Virus record (IMG/VR): IMGVR_UViG_3300046791_000289
Location: 1 to 63,218 of that record
DNA: 63,218 bases
From: a virus
Direction: 5' to 3' (one strand)
Positions 50,201 through 57,737 of this stretch are shown piece by piece (within the stretch, counting starts at the first letter, position 1; each line of letters begins with the position of its first letter). The notes under the pieces are model-generated. The model saw nothing but the letters and a program-made list of their open reading frames with translations. It was not told the origin of the DNA and made no database searches. The position numbers and the translations under genes are program-made.

Positions 50201-52734
50201 TCACGATCAAGGCGACCGGCGTGGTGGGCTCGGGCTCGGACGGGACCGCGCTCGATCCCGATTCGGCGTGCACGAACATCACGCTCCGCGTCGGGCGCTT
50301 CACCGCCAACCTGATCGCCAACGGCACGTTCGAGGCGGGCGCGCTCACGTCGTGGTCCACGATCTCGGGCACGTTCGCGGCGGTCGCGACCAACCCCTAC
50401 GCGGGCGGCTGGTGCGCGGATGCCACCGTGGCCGGCACGCTCCGCCAGGACGTCACGTTGACCGCTGGCTACGAGTACGGGACCGCCGTGCTCGAGTGCG
50501 CGCGCGGCGAGGTCGGCGGCTCGAACACGAGCCACGACACCGGCGAGGTCAAGCTGATCGCGCTCGACGGATCGAACGTCGTGATCGCGACGGCGACCAC
50601 CGGCGCGGAGGTGATCGGGTCCGGCAACGCGAACGCCTGGGCGCGGCGCGAGCTGGCGCTCGTGCTCCCGGCCGCCACCGCCAAGGTGCGTGTGGATTTC
50701 GTCACCGGCGCGCACTCGGCGCTGGACTGGTGCGCGGCGATCGATGACGTCGTGGTCCGCGTGCACAAGGCGCTGGACCCGGATCAGGTGATCGATCTGC
50801 GCTTCGACGAGGTGCCCGATCAGCCGATGCCGCGATCGGCGGCGCAGTTCGCGGTGGCCTTCCCCGCGCTCGCGTCGCCCGGCTACGGGTGGGACTTCGC
50901 CGCGGCGCGCGCGCTGATCGGCGACCTCGAGATGACCGCCGGGGCGCACGTGAAGCTGGACGCGAAGATCGTGGGGCCGTGGAGCGGCGACCTCGAGCGC
51001 GTCACGGACACATGCGTCGAGTTCCCGGCCGACGCGAGCGCGGAGGACGTCGCCACCTACGCGAACACCACCGCGATGAACTTCGCCACCGCCGAGTCGT
51101 TCACCGCGATCGCGATCGTCAAGATGGATGGCGAGAGCAACCTCGCCGCGACGCGCGGGATCCTCGGGCGCATGTCGACCGGAGGCAAGGGCTGGTCGCT
51201 CCAGCTCGAGACCGGGGGCAACGCGCGCGCCGTGCTCGGCGGCGCCTCGTCGACCAAGACCGCGACCGGCGCCGTCGTGATCAACGATGGCGCCCCGCAC
51301 CTCGTCGCGCTGGTCTACGACGCCGGCGCCGCGCTCCTCCACGTGATCGACGAGGACGGCACGGATCACACGACCTCAACGGCCGGCATGGGCGAGATCG
51401 CGATCGCGGGCGAGTCGTTCCGCATCGGGCGGGCCTCGACGTCACAGACCACGATGCGCGGCCAGATCGCGCGCCTCTGGATCTGGCGCGGCGTCGCGCT
51501 CTCCGCCGGCGAGGTCGCGAGCCTGTGGGCGTTCGGCGATGACCCGAGCGGCGCGATCTCGATCCTCGATCGCGATGGCCCGCTCGCGACGCGCGGGCCG
51601 GTGGACATCGACGGCGAGACGATCGGCACGTGGGGCGCCTCGCAGGTCGCGTTGGGCTACGACGGCACCGCGATGACCGCCGACGGAGGCAACGGCTGGG
51701 GCGCCGCGGTCCAGGGCGATCTGACGAACCTCACGCCGTGCCTCGATCAGGAGAACGCCACCTACTGGACGTCCGGCGCGGGCGCCGTGCTCACGCGGCG
51801 CGTGCAAGGGCCCGACGGGTTCTACAACGCGATCAACGTGCACCACGCGAGCGGCGGCCCCACGACCGACTACCTCGCGCTCGCGCTCGTCGCGCTCGGC
51901 GCCGGCAACCCCACCATGATCTGGTACTACCGGAACCCATCGGGCGCCGCGAACACGATCAAGGTGGAGTTGGTCTCGTCGGCCGGCACCGTGATCGATA
52001 CCTACTCGTTCACCGCCACCACGCGCACGACATGGGTGCGGGTCGCGCACACGTTCACCTGGACGAACCCGACCGCGACGGGGACGTTCCGGTTCTACGC
52101 GACCGGCGGCGCGACGGCGGGCGACATCGTGGTGTCGCCCAAGATCTACGTGGGCCAGATCGGCGCCGCGGGCTCGACGCAGATCCAGCCGATCGCGCTC
52201 GCGCTCGACGCCGTGAACGGCACGATCGGATCGGTCTCGCAGGCCTCGCGGCTCACGGCGTCGCCGACGATGTCCGCGCAGTACAACGGCGACGGTGAGA
52301 TCTACGCCGAGTTCGCGCTCACCGCGAGCGGGCCGGCCGCCGGCACGATCCTCAACCTCCGCCAGACCTCGAACGACAACGATCGGCGGCGCCTGCACAT
52401 CGGCGCCGCGGGCCGCGTCGACCTCGCGCACTACGACGGGGCCGCGGCGTCGACGTCCGGGAACACGCCGGTCGCGACGTTCGCGACGGTCACGGCCCAG
52501 CGCGGCCGGTGGGCGCGGATCGGGCTCTGGCCGACGCCGGCCTCGTTCTCGGAGGTCCGCAACGCCGCGGGCGCCGCCGCTGGCCGCACCGCGATCTGGA
52601 CGCCCGGCACCGTGGCCCCCACGCGGATCGAGATCGGTCACGCCGCGGGCGCATCGGAGATCAGCGGCCTCGTGCGACGCGTGATCGTGGCGACCGGCCC
52701 GCTCAACCCGACCACGTACACCGGCGGCGCCTGA
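47233..52734 (+). CDS. Large tail tip/host-specificity protein, 1833 aa
   Basis: ATG 47233 (TGATG). Residues 1-850 look like a phage tail J-like/GTA host-specificity protein, with a membrane-like start MFLLLAELALEAGLFV. Then two or three carbohydrate-binding-like modules (about 862-1017, 1026-1179 and 1506-1645, each starting near a NxxFxxxxWS motif), and a LamG-like region (about 1194-1437). The C-terminus is Gly/Ala-rich. This multi-domain end likely contacts host glycans. Confidence 0.85.
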   Translation: MFLLLAELALEAGLFVYSRYRQLTADDVARDHRRADELSFPTAREGDPIPLFYGRVRHRSPNVIWRGGLHTEAVYQEVPIPLIGVQLRGPVSGYEYAIAFQMSLGIPGGTFAKIRSAYVNDKLVGFSLDGNTNIDQLHITGGGISGDASWYGGDLGDLPLAQNGGHFGWVNGWTSDPTAPSAALLPDYAGIANLAFFATNTGANNGWPLGMSPQPDAYSFELIADCAGAIDPTASLGAYLGAINGGDANPANVLWDLMTNPWGRGGIPTSMMHAQSFVDAGQVLAAEGNGFSMIFGDSRSLREAVRVVLDQIDGGLYIDPTDRLVHLRLVREDYTAGSLPIFDEGNIIAVEEWTTSTWEETPNQMTATFNDRDAAYTTRTVIETDDASISAQGKVTASAVSFPGVTNAAQAQVLCYRELRAASRPLRRLKMIVNRDAYLLRPNDLFRFSWAKYGVVLRVMRVSRIDLGTLRDGQISITATEDIFAVTSGTLTFPARPIVALTPATPITARVVDEAPWWLQHHARTNGEITDEDAQRLWYLAVAAANDLAVTPQISLDGGASFVDDVAAVPAFPATATASIDYARTLDPYDTVTGIDLVGLVYPDRIETGLVSGRITYAGHGLVRFGDEIIAFESFTDNGDGTGKIERIWRGLLDTAAVAHVAGERLYFLARTPWGLTPCRLSGMTFDVLDPEIVARLLPSSSSGRLTPATDQPTDAITIGRDDGFTRAARAYPVADLKIAKQGTATSKTPAALATAAIDLTWLSRARASTTITRGDAAAETTTADTTWDVRGTKLGLVPLAPALLRAIAHASLGGLGDPQAEWIPLGRAGHGAIDVAVRTQSDTGWSWQDPAITITAYHWRNLVSNGDFADALSQWSTVSGTPIASTASPPDTGGRYLIDNAFGANLEITETVDVAGYLADGMAAVLWFYGKNYNADSDDTLTASVEALDSAGAHLGTTATTTVTPSLTTWTRYELAYAALPAGTAALKVTIKATGVVGSGSDGTALDPDSACTNITLRVGRFTANLIANGTFEAGALTSWSTISGTFAAVATNPYAGGWCADATVAGTLRQDVTLTAGYEYGTAVLECARGEVGGSNTSHDTGEVKLIALDGSNVVIATATTGAEVIGSGNANAWARRELALVLPAATAKVRVDFVTGAHSALDWCAAIDDVVVRVHKALDPDQVIDLRFDEVPDQPMPRSAAQFAVAFPALASPGYGWDFAAARALIGDLEMTAGAHVKLDAKIVGPWSGDLERVTDTCVEFPADASAEDVATYANTTAMNFATAESFTAIAIVKMDGESNLAATRGILGRMSTGGKGWSLQLETGGNARAVLGGASSTKTATGAVVINDGAPHLVALVYDAGAALLHVIDEDGTDHTTSTAGMGEIAIAGESFRIGRASTSQTTMRGQIARLWIWRGVALSAGEVASLWAFGDDPSGAISILDRDGPLATRGPVDIDGETIGTWGASQVALGYDGTAMTADGGNGWGAAVQGDLTNLTPCLDQENATYWTSGAGAVLTRRVQGPDGFYNAINVHHASGGPTTDYLALALVALGAGNPTMIWYYRNPSGAANTIKVELVSSAGTVIDTYSFTATTRTTWVRVAHTFTWTNPTATGTFRFYATGGATAGDIVVSPKIYVGQIGAAGSTQIQPIALALDAVNGTIGSVSQASRLTASPTMSAQYNGDGEIYAEFALTASGPAAGTILNLRQTSNDNDRRRLHIGAAGRVDLAHYDGAAASTSGNTPVATFATVTAQRGRWARIGLWPTPASFSEVRNAAGAAAGRTAIWTPGTVAPTRIEIGHAAGASEISGLVRRVIVATGPLNPTTYTGGA

Positions 52735-52743
52735 TCTCCTGAT

Positions 52744-52760
52744 TCACCCCTCCGGGGTGA
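52744..52760. terminator. Hairpin after the tail fibre gene
   Basis: TCACCCC-tcc-GGGGTGA, a perfect 7-bp stem with a 3-base loop, starts ten bases after the stop. No T-run follows. It may end or attenuate the structural operon ahead of the lysis promoter. Confidence 0.5.
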
Positions 52761-52784
52761 TGCGGTAGCCTTGCGCCATGGTGA

Positions 52785-52813
52785 TCGACCTCCAAAGCCT
52801 GAAACGGTATGGT
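52785..52813 (+). promoter_or_regulatory. Promoter of the lysis cluster
   Basis: TCGACC (52785-52790), a 17-bp spacer, TATGGT (52808-52813), seven bases, ATG 52821. Another box set, TTCACC at 52743-52748 with TAGCCT at 52766-52771 and ATG six bases on, also fits the geometry, so two starts are possible. Confidence 0.5.
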
Positions 52814-52820
52814 CGGATAC

Positions 52821-53252
52821 ATGGCCCCCGAGTTCCCCAGCGTCGGGCACGACGTCACCGGCACCGACTGGGGCGTGATCTACGGCCCGCTCGGGCTCAT
52901 GGCCGGCGTGTTCCTCGTCGGAATGATCCTCGTGTGGCGCTGGGCCTCCTCGGAGATCAGCAAGTCGCGCACGGAATGCGATGCGCGCGTCGAGGCGGCG
53001 CGGAGCAACGCGGAGACGCGCGTCGAGGCCGCCCGCTCGAACGCGGAGGCCCGCGTCGCGGCCGCGCGGGCGGATGCGGACGAGGAGCGCGAGGCGGCGA
53101 TCAAGCTCATGCGCGAGCGCGATCAGGAGTGGCGGGAGGAGATCCGGGCGATCGCCGTCGAGATGGGGGCGACCACACGGTCCGTGACGGACAAGTATCA
53201 CGAGCACGCGATCGCGCTCCGCACCGTGATCGAAACCTCCCGGGGGCGGTAG
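52821..53252 (+). CDS. Membrane-anchored coiled-coil protein, lysis cluster
   Basis: 143 residues from ATG 52821 (an in-frame ATG at 52809 adds four). Residues about 21-42 (YGPLGLMAGVFLVGMILVWR) are a membrane helix, followed by 11-residue repeats of RVEAARSNAE type (three near copies) and a long charged coiled coil. It could be a holin or a spanin-like protein. Position before the holin-like gene suggests a role in lysis. Confidence 0.6.
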   Translation: MAPEFPSVGHDVTGTDWGVIYGPLGLMAGVFLVGMILVWRWASSEISKSRTECDARVEAARSNAETRVEAARSNAEARVAAARADADEEREAAIKLMRERDQEWREEIRAIAVEMGATTRSVTDKYHEHAIALRTVIETSRGR

Positions 53253-53253
53253 C

Positions 53254-53472
53254 GTGAGGTCCGCCGTGTCGACCACCGAGCGCATCCGCACGGTTGCCCG
53301 CGAGGCGCGCGCCCGCGCACGCACGGAGCCAGTGCTCGATCCGGTGCGCGCCGCGATCCGCGAGTCGCAGCGCGCCCGCGAGGCCATGGCCGCCGACGTC
53401 GACGAGATTACCGATGAGTGCCTCGCGCTGGCCGCCGACCTCGCCGACGTCACGCCCATCTGGCCCGGCTGA
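53254..53472 (+). CDS. Small hypothetical protein, 72 aa
   Basis: GTG 53254 after a GGGGGCGGT purine stretch. Arg/Ala-rich helical N-terminus, acidic C-terminal helix. Within the lysis cluster, no membrane segment. Function unknown. Confidence 0.55.
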   Translation: MRSAVSTTERIRTVAREARARARTEPVLDPVRAAIRESQRAREAMAADVDEITDECLALAADLADVTPIWPG

Positions 53473-53473
53473 T

Positions 53474-53502
53474 TTGCGTGGTCTGGCATACGCGAGTACG
53501 GT
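53474..53502 (+). promoter_or_regulatory. Promoter of the holin-spanin genes
   Basis: TTGCGT (53474-53479), a 17-bp spacer, TACGGT (53497-53502), six bases, ATG 53509. Matches the class at 7120 in box, spacer and distance. Separate timing of the lysis proteins is likely. Confidence 0.6.
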
Positions 53503-53508
53503 TCGCGG

Positions 53509-53982
53509 ATGACTCACTACGCCCGCAAGCTCGCCATCCTCGCCCTCCTGTCCGTGTTCCTCGCGCTGCCAGTCGCTGGCGCCGCGTTCGCCGATGACGG
53601 AGGTACCGCGATCGGCGCGGTGGACGCGGGCGCCGGGGCGGCCTCCGCTCCCACCGGGATCGCAACCTCACCGCATGAGAGCGTGCCCTCGATCGACGAT
53701 CCCGGCGCCGTGATCCAGGCGCTCAAGGACGCCAAGGGCCACGCCGGGCTGATCGCGGTGATCGCGCTGGCCGTGTTCCTCCTCGCCGGCGCCGCGATCA
53801 AGGCCAGTGGCCACGTGGGATGGCTCGCGACCGGCCGCCGGCTCGCCGCGATCACGGCGGTGAGTGGCTTCGCGGCGGCCGTGTTCGATCAGGGCATGAC
53901 CGGCGCGAGCTGGTCGACCCTCGCCGGCCCGCTGGTCGCGGCGGTCGCGCTCGTGCTCCATCCGGTCGCGGCGAGCGCGTGA
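53509..53982 (+). CDS. Holin-like membrane protein
   Basis: 157 residues. A signal-peptide-like start (RKLAILALLSVFLALPVAGAA), then three hydrophobic helices (about 80-102, 108-127, 133-155) and a short tail. Number and placement of helices and position before spanins suggest a holin that permeabilises the inner membrane. No motif identifies the class. Confidence 0.65.
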   Translation: MTHYARKLAILALLSVFLALPVAGAAFADDGGTAIGAVDAGAGAASAPTGIATSPHESVPSIDDPGAVIQALKDAKGHAGLIAVIALAVFLLAGAAIKASGHVGWLATGRRLAAITAVSGFAAAVFDQGMTGASWSTLAGPLVAAVALVLHPVAASA

Positions 53983-54326
53983 GCCCCCTCGACGCGATCG
54001 CGGGCGGGCTCGGGCTCGCCGGTTGGATCGCGCTGGCGATCGCGTTGCTCGATCGATCGCGGCTGGTCGCGAGGGTCGGCGCGCTCGAGACCGCCGCCGC
54101 GCAGGGCCAGGCCGCCGCGCAGGCCGCGCGCGCGGACGTCGCCGAGCGCCAGATCGCCGCGGCCCAGGCGGGCCGGAAGGATGCAGAGGATGCACTCGAC
54201 ACCACGATCGCGACCATCGGTGACGGCGTCATGGCTCCTGATGTGTGGGATCACCATGCTGGCGTGCCGGCACCCAAGCCCGCCGCCGGTGACGATCCGG
54301 GCCCCGTCACCGTGCCCGATCGATGA
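53979..54326 (+). CDS. Inner-membrane spanin-like protein (Rz-type)
   Basis: 115 residues from GTG 53979 (GTGA). An N-terminal membrane helix (LGLAGWIALAIALL, about 10-23) followed by a coiled coil of Ala/Gln/Arg (about 35-80) and a Pro-rich tail is the i-spanin plan. The gene overlaps an outer-membrane spanin gene in another frame, as lambda Rz/Rz1 do. Works at the final outer-membrane step of lysis. Confidence 0.75.
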   Translation: MSPLDAIAGGLGLAGWIALAIALLDRSRLVARVGALETAAAQGQAAAQAARADVAERQIAAAQAGRKDAEDALDTTIATIGDGVMAPDVWDHHAGVPAPKPAAGDDPGPVTVPDR

Positions 54327-54516
54327 TCCATCGGCGCTGATCGCCAAGCCGTGGCCCGCGCGCGTGACGTGCGCGGACCTCCCGCGCGGCCTCTGCTTCG
54401 CGGCGAACGAGGCGATCGCGGTGATCGTGCGGATGGAGCGCCTCGAGCGCTACGCGCGCGACGCCTATCGCACGTGCCATGAGGCCATCGTTGCGCCAGT
54501 GGCGCCCGCGCCGTAG
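54220..54516 (+). CDS. Outer-membrane spanin-like lipoprotein (Rz1-type)
   Basis: 98 residues from GTG 54220, overlapping the previous gene by 107 bases in a different frame. N-terminal signal (SWLLMCGITMLAC) with the lipobox cysteine at about 16, then a Pro-rich stretch (RHPSPPPVTIRAPSP). Proline-rich mature part and overlap are characteristic of Rz1. An alternate upstream ATG at 54181 would extend the N-terminus. Confidence 0.7.
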   Translation: MTASWLLMCGITMLACRHPSPPPVTIRAPSPCPIDDPSALIAKPWPARVTCADLPRGLCFAANEAIAVIVRMERLERYARDAYRTCHEAIVAPVAPAP

Positions 54517-54550
54517 GATCTGATCGGGATACGAACCCGGCGGACGGCGG

Positions 54551-54588
54551 AAGGGCCCGAGTGTGATGCTCGGGCCCTTGGTCGTTTC
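54551..54588 (+). terminator. Strong rho-independent terminator
   Basis: AAGGGCCCGAG-tgtgatg-CTCGGGCCCTT (54551-54561 / 54569-54579) is a perfect 11-bp stem, followed by GGTCGTTT. Located 35 bases after the outer spanin, so it ends the lysis transcript. The adjoining 54517-54550 carries nothing else I recognise. Confidence 0.85.
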
Positions 54589-54625
54589 GGGGTAGGCTCC
54601 GCTCCTCACCACAGGAGGATTCTCG

Positions 54626-55141
54626 ATGCACTACAAGGATGGAACCGAGGCACGCGTAGGCGATCAGGTCGCCGGCAAGCTCTACAACACGGAGGGGACC
54701 CGCATCGGCGTGATCGTCTCCGTCACTCCAGGGACCGAGTCGTGTAACGCGATGGTCACGTTCCACGAGACCGTGCCGATCGACGATCAGCAGATGGCCG
54801 CGCACACCGCGGCGCCGTGGGAGCCGGGCGATCCGATCCTCGCGCTCGTGCCTCGGATGGCCGTGTGGCGCACGCGCGACGGCTACGAGCGCGAATCCCT
54901 GGGGGCCGCCGCCGGGAATCGGCCGGTCTGTCGCTTCGTCCGCGGCCTCATGCATGGCAACGATGGCCCGATGTCGTGCGTGTTCGAGTGCCAGGACTAC
55001 ACGGAGATCAAGGCGCTCACGCCGATCGACCGGAATCAGGTCGTGTTTCGCGCGACCACCGGCGAGCGGGTCGTAGTCGGGCCGCGGATGAGCCGGTCGC
55101 TCGACGTCATGTGGAGATGGCTGGAGCCTCGGTCGAGTTGA
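54626..55141 (+). CDS. Hypothetical protein, 171 aa
   Basis: ATG 54626 with AGGAGG eight bases upstream, the best ribosome site in the region. Starts MHYKDGTEARVGDQVAG, a KOW-like beta turn that could bind nucleic acid, then beta-rich sequence and a Trp-rich end. No family recognised. Lies between terminators, so a separate small unit. Confidence 0.65.
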   Translation: MHYKDGTEARVGDQVAGKLYNTEGTRIGVIVSVTPGTESCNAMVTFHETVPIDDQQMAAHTAAPWEPGDPILALVPRMAVWRTRDGYERESLGAAAGNRPVCRFVRGLMHGNDGPMSCVFECQDYTEIKALTPIDRNQVVFRATTGERVVVGPRMSRSLDVMWRWLEPRSS

Positions 55142-55206
55142 CCCGCGCGGTCACCCTCCTGGGCTACGCGCTGGACGAGGTCGGCGCGCACGTCGAACGC
55201 CGTTGA
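55111..55206 (+). CDS. Small helical peptide, 31 aa
   Basis: GTG 55111 (or ATG 55117) encodes MEMAGASVELTRAVTLLGY... and stops at 55204-55206. It overlaps the previous gene by 31 bases. Amphipathic helix, no motif. Uncertain. Confidence 0.4.
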   Translation: MEMAGASVELTRAVTLLGYALDEVGAHVERR

Positions 55207-55264
55207 CATCGCCGCCGCCCGATGGCACACCGGGCGGGCTACAGCGTCGGCGAGCGCTCGGCAC

Positions 55265-55317
55265 CGAACCCGGCCACGGTCTCCACTCCCCTCGAGATCG
55301 TGCCGGGTTCGATCTTT
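55265..55317 (+). terminator. Rho-independent terminator-like hairpin
   Basis: CGAACCCGGC (55265-55274) pairs with GCCGGGTTCG (55302-55311), with three further pairs after a bulge, and ATCTTTT follows directly. The loop is 27 bases. The stem plus T-run suggest termination before the endolysin gene. The rest of 55207-55333 shows nothing else. Confidence 0.6.
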
Positions 55318-55333
55318 TCGGTCACGGTCTGGG

Positions 55334-55972
55334 ATGCTCCTCCCCGCGGTCACCCGATCTAATCTCGCTCTCGATGCCGTCGCGCGCGCGCGCTCGTGCG
55401 TGGGGCACGGCGCCTACCAGCTCAGTGCCGGAGGATGGCAGGAGGGCATGCGTGCGGAGGTCCCCGATGTCCCGTGGGGTCCTCCCAAGCATGGAGTGGG
55501 CGTGATCGGCGCGGATTGCTCGGCCTTCGCGCTCTGGTGCTGGCGGATCGCGCCGCACCGCGCCGGGTTCAACCATGGCTCGTGGTCGACGGTCTCCGAC
55601 GACGTCAACACGGACTCGCTCGTCGAGGACGCCCTCCACCGGCACGAGCTGGTCACGCTCGTGACCGCCGACGATCGCCCGATGCCGGGCGACCTCCTCG
55701 TGTACCGGTCGATCTGGTACGCCGACGGCCACGCGAACGACACCGGCCATGGCGATCGCCGCTGGATCGGCCACGTCTCGATCATCGTCGACGTCCCGCG
55801 GGTCTACGTCGCCGGCGACTACTCCACGCTCCGCGTGGTCCAGTGCCGCGGGCCGAACGGCAAGCGACCGGGTGTGATCGAGAGCGACGGCTACACGTGG
55901 GAGCACCACGATCAAGACTGGGGCGACGTCGAGATCCGCCGGTCCAAGATCGTGCGCGTGGGCGCGATCTGA
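55334..55972 (+). CDS. NlpC/P60-like endolysin
   Basis: 212 residues from ATG 55334. GADCSAFALW with catalytic C62, MPGDLLVYRS, and GHVSIIVDV with H147 form the NlpC/P60 papain-like triad. No signal peptide or cell-wall-binding domain, so it needs the holin for release. It would cut peptide bonds in peptidoglycan. Being after a terminator, it may be transcribed separately. Confidence 0.8.
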   Translation: MLLPAVTRSNLALDAVARARSCVGHGAYQLSAGGWQEGMRAEVPDVPWGPPKHGVGVIGADCSAFALWCWRIAPHRAGFNHGSWSTVSDDVNTDSLVEDALHRHELVTLVTADDRPMPGDLLVYRSIWYADGHANDTGHGDRRWIGHVSIIVDVPRVYVAGDYSTLRVVQCRGPNGKRPGVIESDGYTWEHHDQDWGDVEIRRSKIVRVGAI

Positions 55973-56111
55973 AAGGTGGGGAGGCGCGGCGATCGACGCG
56001 GTGGCCGACCGGATCGATCCGCGGCTCTGCGACGTTGCCGACGGGCCGAGCGGGCTCTCATGTGGCGTGGCCGCTCTGTCGGGCGTGGCCGCCCCCTACT
56101 GCGCTAGCGGG

Positions 56112-56134
56112 GCTCGGCGCATCTCCGGCCGAGC
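56112..56134. terminator. Hairpin between convergent operons
   Basis: GCTCGGC-N9-GCCGAGC, a 7-bp perfect stem, lies in the 183-base gap between the endolysin stop and the minus-strand stop at 56156. Without a T-run it is only a weak candidate for a bidirectional terminator. I see nothing else in the gap. Confidence 0.35.
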
Positions 56135-56155
56135 GTGCCGCGCCTCCCCGAAACG

Positions 56156-56764
56156 CTACCCGGCGGTCATGCCAAGCGCGGCCCGCATCGCCTGGGCGAG
56201 CCTGTCGAGGATGGCGCCATCCACCTTGGCCTTGAGGTCCGCGCGGGCCTTGTCGATCACCGGCTGGAGTTCTCCTCGCATCGTCGTGGCGACGGCATCC
56301 GTGATCGTGCGCGTCACGAACGACGCGTTGTTGTGGTTGTCGGTCCTGTCGAGGATGGCGCTGATCCGATCCTTGAGTCCGGCCACGCGCCCGGTGGGGC
56401 GGCCGTAGTTGTCGGTTTGCTGCCATCCCTCCGCGATCACGACCTCGATCATCGCGCTGATCTTCGCCGTCACCAGCTCATCGAACGCGGCTTTGACGGC
56501 GGCGCCGATCGCCTCATCGAGCCGTTTGTTGAGGTACTCGCGGAGGCGCACCCCGATCCGTTTGCGATGCCAGTAGTCCGAGGCCGGGATCTCGTTCCCC
56601 TCGTCGTCGTAGCCTGCGGCCTCGCCCAGGATGCGCGAGGCCATGCACTCGATCAGCTCCTCGCGGCGGATCGACGGCACGTCGGCCGTGATCCGAATCG
56701 TGTCGTGGGCGGTGACCGGCGCGGGCTGGTCGGGGATGGGGTCGTTATTCTCGTCGTCGCTCAT
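56156..56764 (-). CDS. Hypothetical protein, 202 aa
   Basis: ATG 56764, with GGGAGG eight bases upstream, and also ATGA-coupled. An acidic N-terminus, then helices with REELIECMASRILGEAAGYD, HRKRIGVRLREYLNKRLDEA and TRTITDAVATTMRGEL. Helical throughout. Unknown function. Last gene of the accessory operon. Confidence 0.7.
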   Translation of the reverse strand: MSDDENNDPIPDQPAPVTAHDTIRITADVPSIRREELIECMASRILGEAAGYDDEGNEIPASDYWHRKRIGVRLREYLNKRLDEAIGAAVKAAFDELVTAKISAMIEVVIAEGWQQTDNYGRPTGRVAGLKDRISAILDRTDNHNNASFVTRTITDAVATTMRGELQPVIDKARADLKAKVDGAILDRLAQAMRAALGMTAG

Positions 56765-56994
56765 GATGGTGTCCTCCCGTTCGTTGTGGTGTCGCGCCCA
56801 GCGCAGGCCGGGCAGAAGTCGAGATCGGCGCATGGACCCGAGCGCGTGACGCGCGGCCGCAGGCGCCAGCTCCAGCCGCGCCCGATCGCGATCCTGCGCG
56901 CCGCGGTGACGTTGCGGGCCTCGATCGCGATGTCGTGATCGCATCCGTCGCCATCGCAGCGCAGCACGATCGTGGTGATCGCGCGCCAGCTCAC
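56761..56994 (-). CDS. Small zinc-ribbon-like protein, 77 aa
   Basis: GTG 56994 (GTGA). Cysteines in LRCDGDGCDHDI and FCPACAG, plus an intermediate C, suggest a zinc ribbon. Basic middle. Similar short proteins occur in phages as far as I recall. Unknown function. Confidence 0.65.
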   Translation of the reverse strand: MSWRAITTIVLRCDGDGCDHDIAIEARNVTAARRIAIGRGWSWRLRPRVTRSGPCADLDFCPACAGRDTTTNGRTPS

Positions 56995-57737
56995 GTCGGA
57001 TCCTTCGGGTCGCGCCAGTTGTAGAACGTCGGCGTGAGCATGCCGGGCGAGAGCGAAGCGATCTCGTCCATCGCTTCCGTGATCGCGCCCTCGATTCCAT
57101 CGAGTGACCACGAGGCATCACGGTCCGTCGCATCGGTCGCAGCCTGGCGGATCGCGACGAGCGCGCGGATCGCGATGCGGGCCACGGCCTTCGCCTGGCT
57201 CGCCGTGTTCCCCATCGTCGCCTCATGCATGATCGCCTTTGCCATCGGCGCGACGATCCGGGCCTCGTGCTCGAGGAGCTGGATCATCTTGGCGAACACG
57301 TTGGACGTGGCCTTGGCGCCCGCGATCGCCGCCTGCTTCCGGTTGCGGTCCGCGACGTGGAGACCGGGCAACGCGCCGGCGGCCTTGACGGCGATCTCCG
57401 CGGTCGCGCGCTTCGCGCGTAGCTCCTCGAGCCGCGCGCGGACCTCCGCGGCGCGCTCGTGGATCGCGGCGTCGACCGGCGCACGGCGCGGCCCGTGCGC
57501 GGGGAGTACCGTCACCGCGACCTCATCCGTCGAGCCGGCGTCTCGCTTCACGACGAGGATGATCCCGAGCGATGGGATCGATCGTTGTTCATCGCCAAGG
57601 ATCGTGCGCTCGCGGAGGGTGACGACGTCGCCGCCCGCGGCGGCCTCCTCGAGCGCGGCGCGCGCCTGGCGGGTCGACATCTCGGGGGCGTAGCGCTCGC
57701 GGTAGCGCTCGACGGCGTGGTGCGTGAAGGCGATCAC
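56991..57737 (-). CDS. Hypothetical protein with HHAxERYRER motif
   Basis: 248 residues from GTG 57737 (GTGA). The start IAFTHHAVERYRERYAP resembles a small N-terminal domain found in many phage and toxin-related proteins with an H..ERY.ER pattern. The middle has EEAAAGGDV, ILVVKRDAG; the C-terminal 150 residues are helical. Role unknown. Confidence 0.6.
   Translation of the reverse strand: MIAFTHHAVERYRERYAPEMSTRQARAALEEAAAGGDVVTLRERTILGDEQRSIPSLGIILVVKRDAGSTDEVAVTVLPAHGPRRAPVDAAIHERAAEVRARLEELRAKRATAEIAVKAAGALPGLHVADRNRKQAAIAGAKATSNVFAKMIQLLEHEARIVAPMAKAIMHEATMGNTASQAKAVARIAIRALVAIRQAATDATDRDASWSLDGIEGAITEAMDEIASLSPGMLTPTFYNWRDPKDPT

Noticed and set aside
47185-51369. A very long open frame (1,394 codons) on the minus strand opposite the tail fibre gene
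   Set aside because: GC-rich codon bias leaves antisense frames open. Its composition is Arg/Asp/Gly/His-rich without motifs, while the plus strand shows clear protein domains.
52778-53257. Alternative plus-strand frame from ATG 52778
   Set aside because: Becomes Arg/Gly-rich after about 16 codons and overlaps the membrane coiled-coil gene, which is the better gene.
54530-54560. tRNA-like GGATACGAACCC before the lysis terminator
   Set aside because: Resembles a reversed T-arm only. No cloverleaf or acceptor stem can be drawn. No tRNA gene was seen anywhere.
56058-56426. 122-codon minus-strand frame after the endolysin
   Set aside because: It overlaps the 202-residue gene at 56156-56764 in another frame, lacks a start signal and has shadow-like composition.
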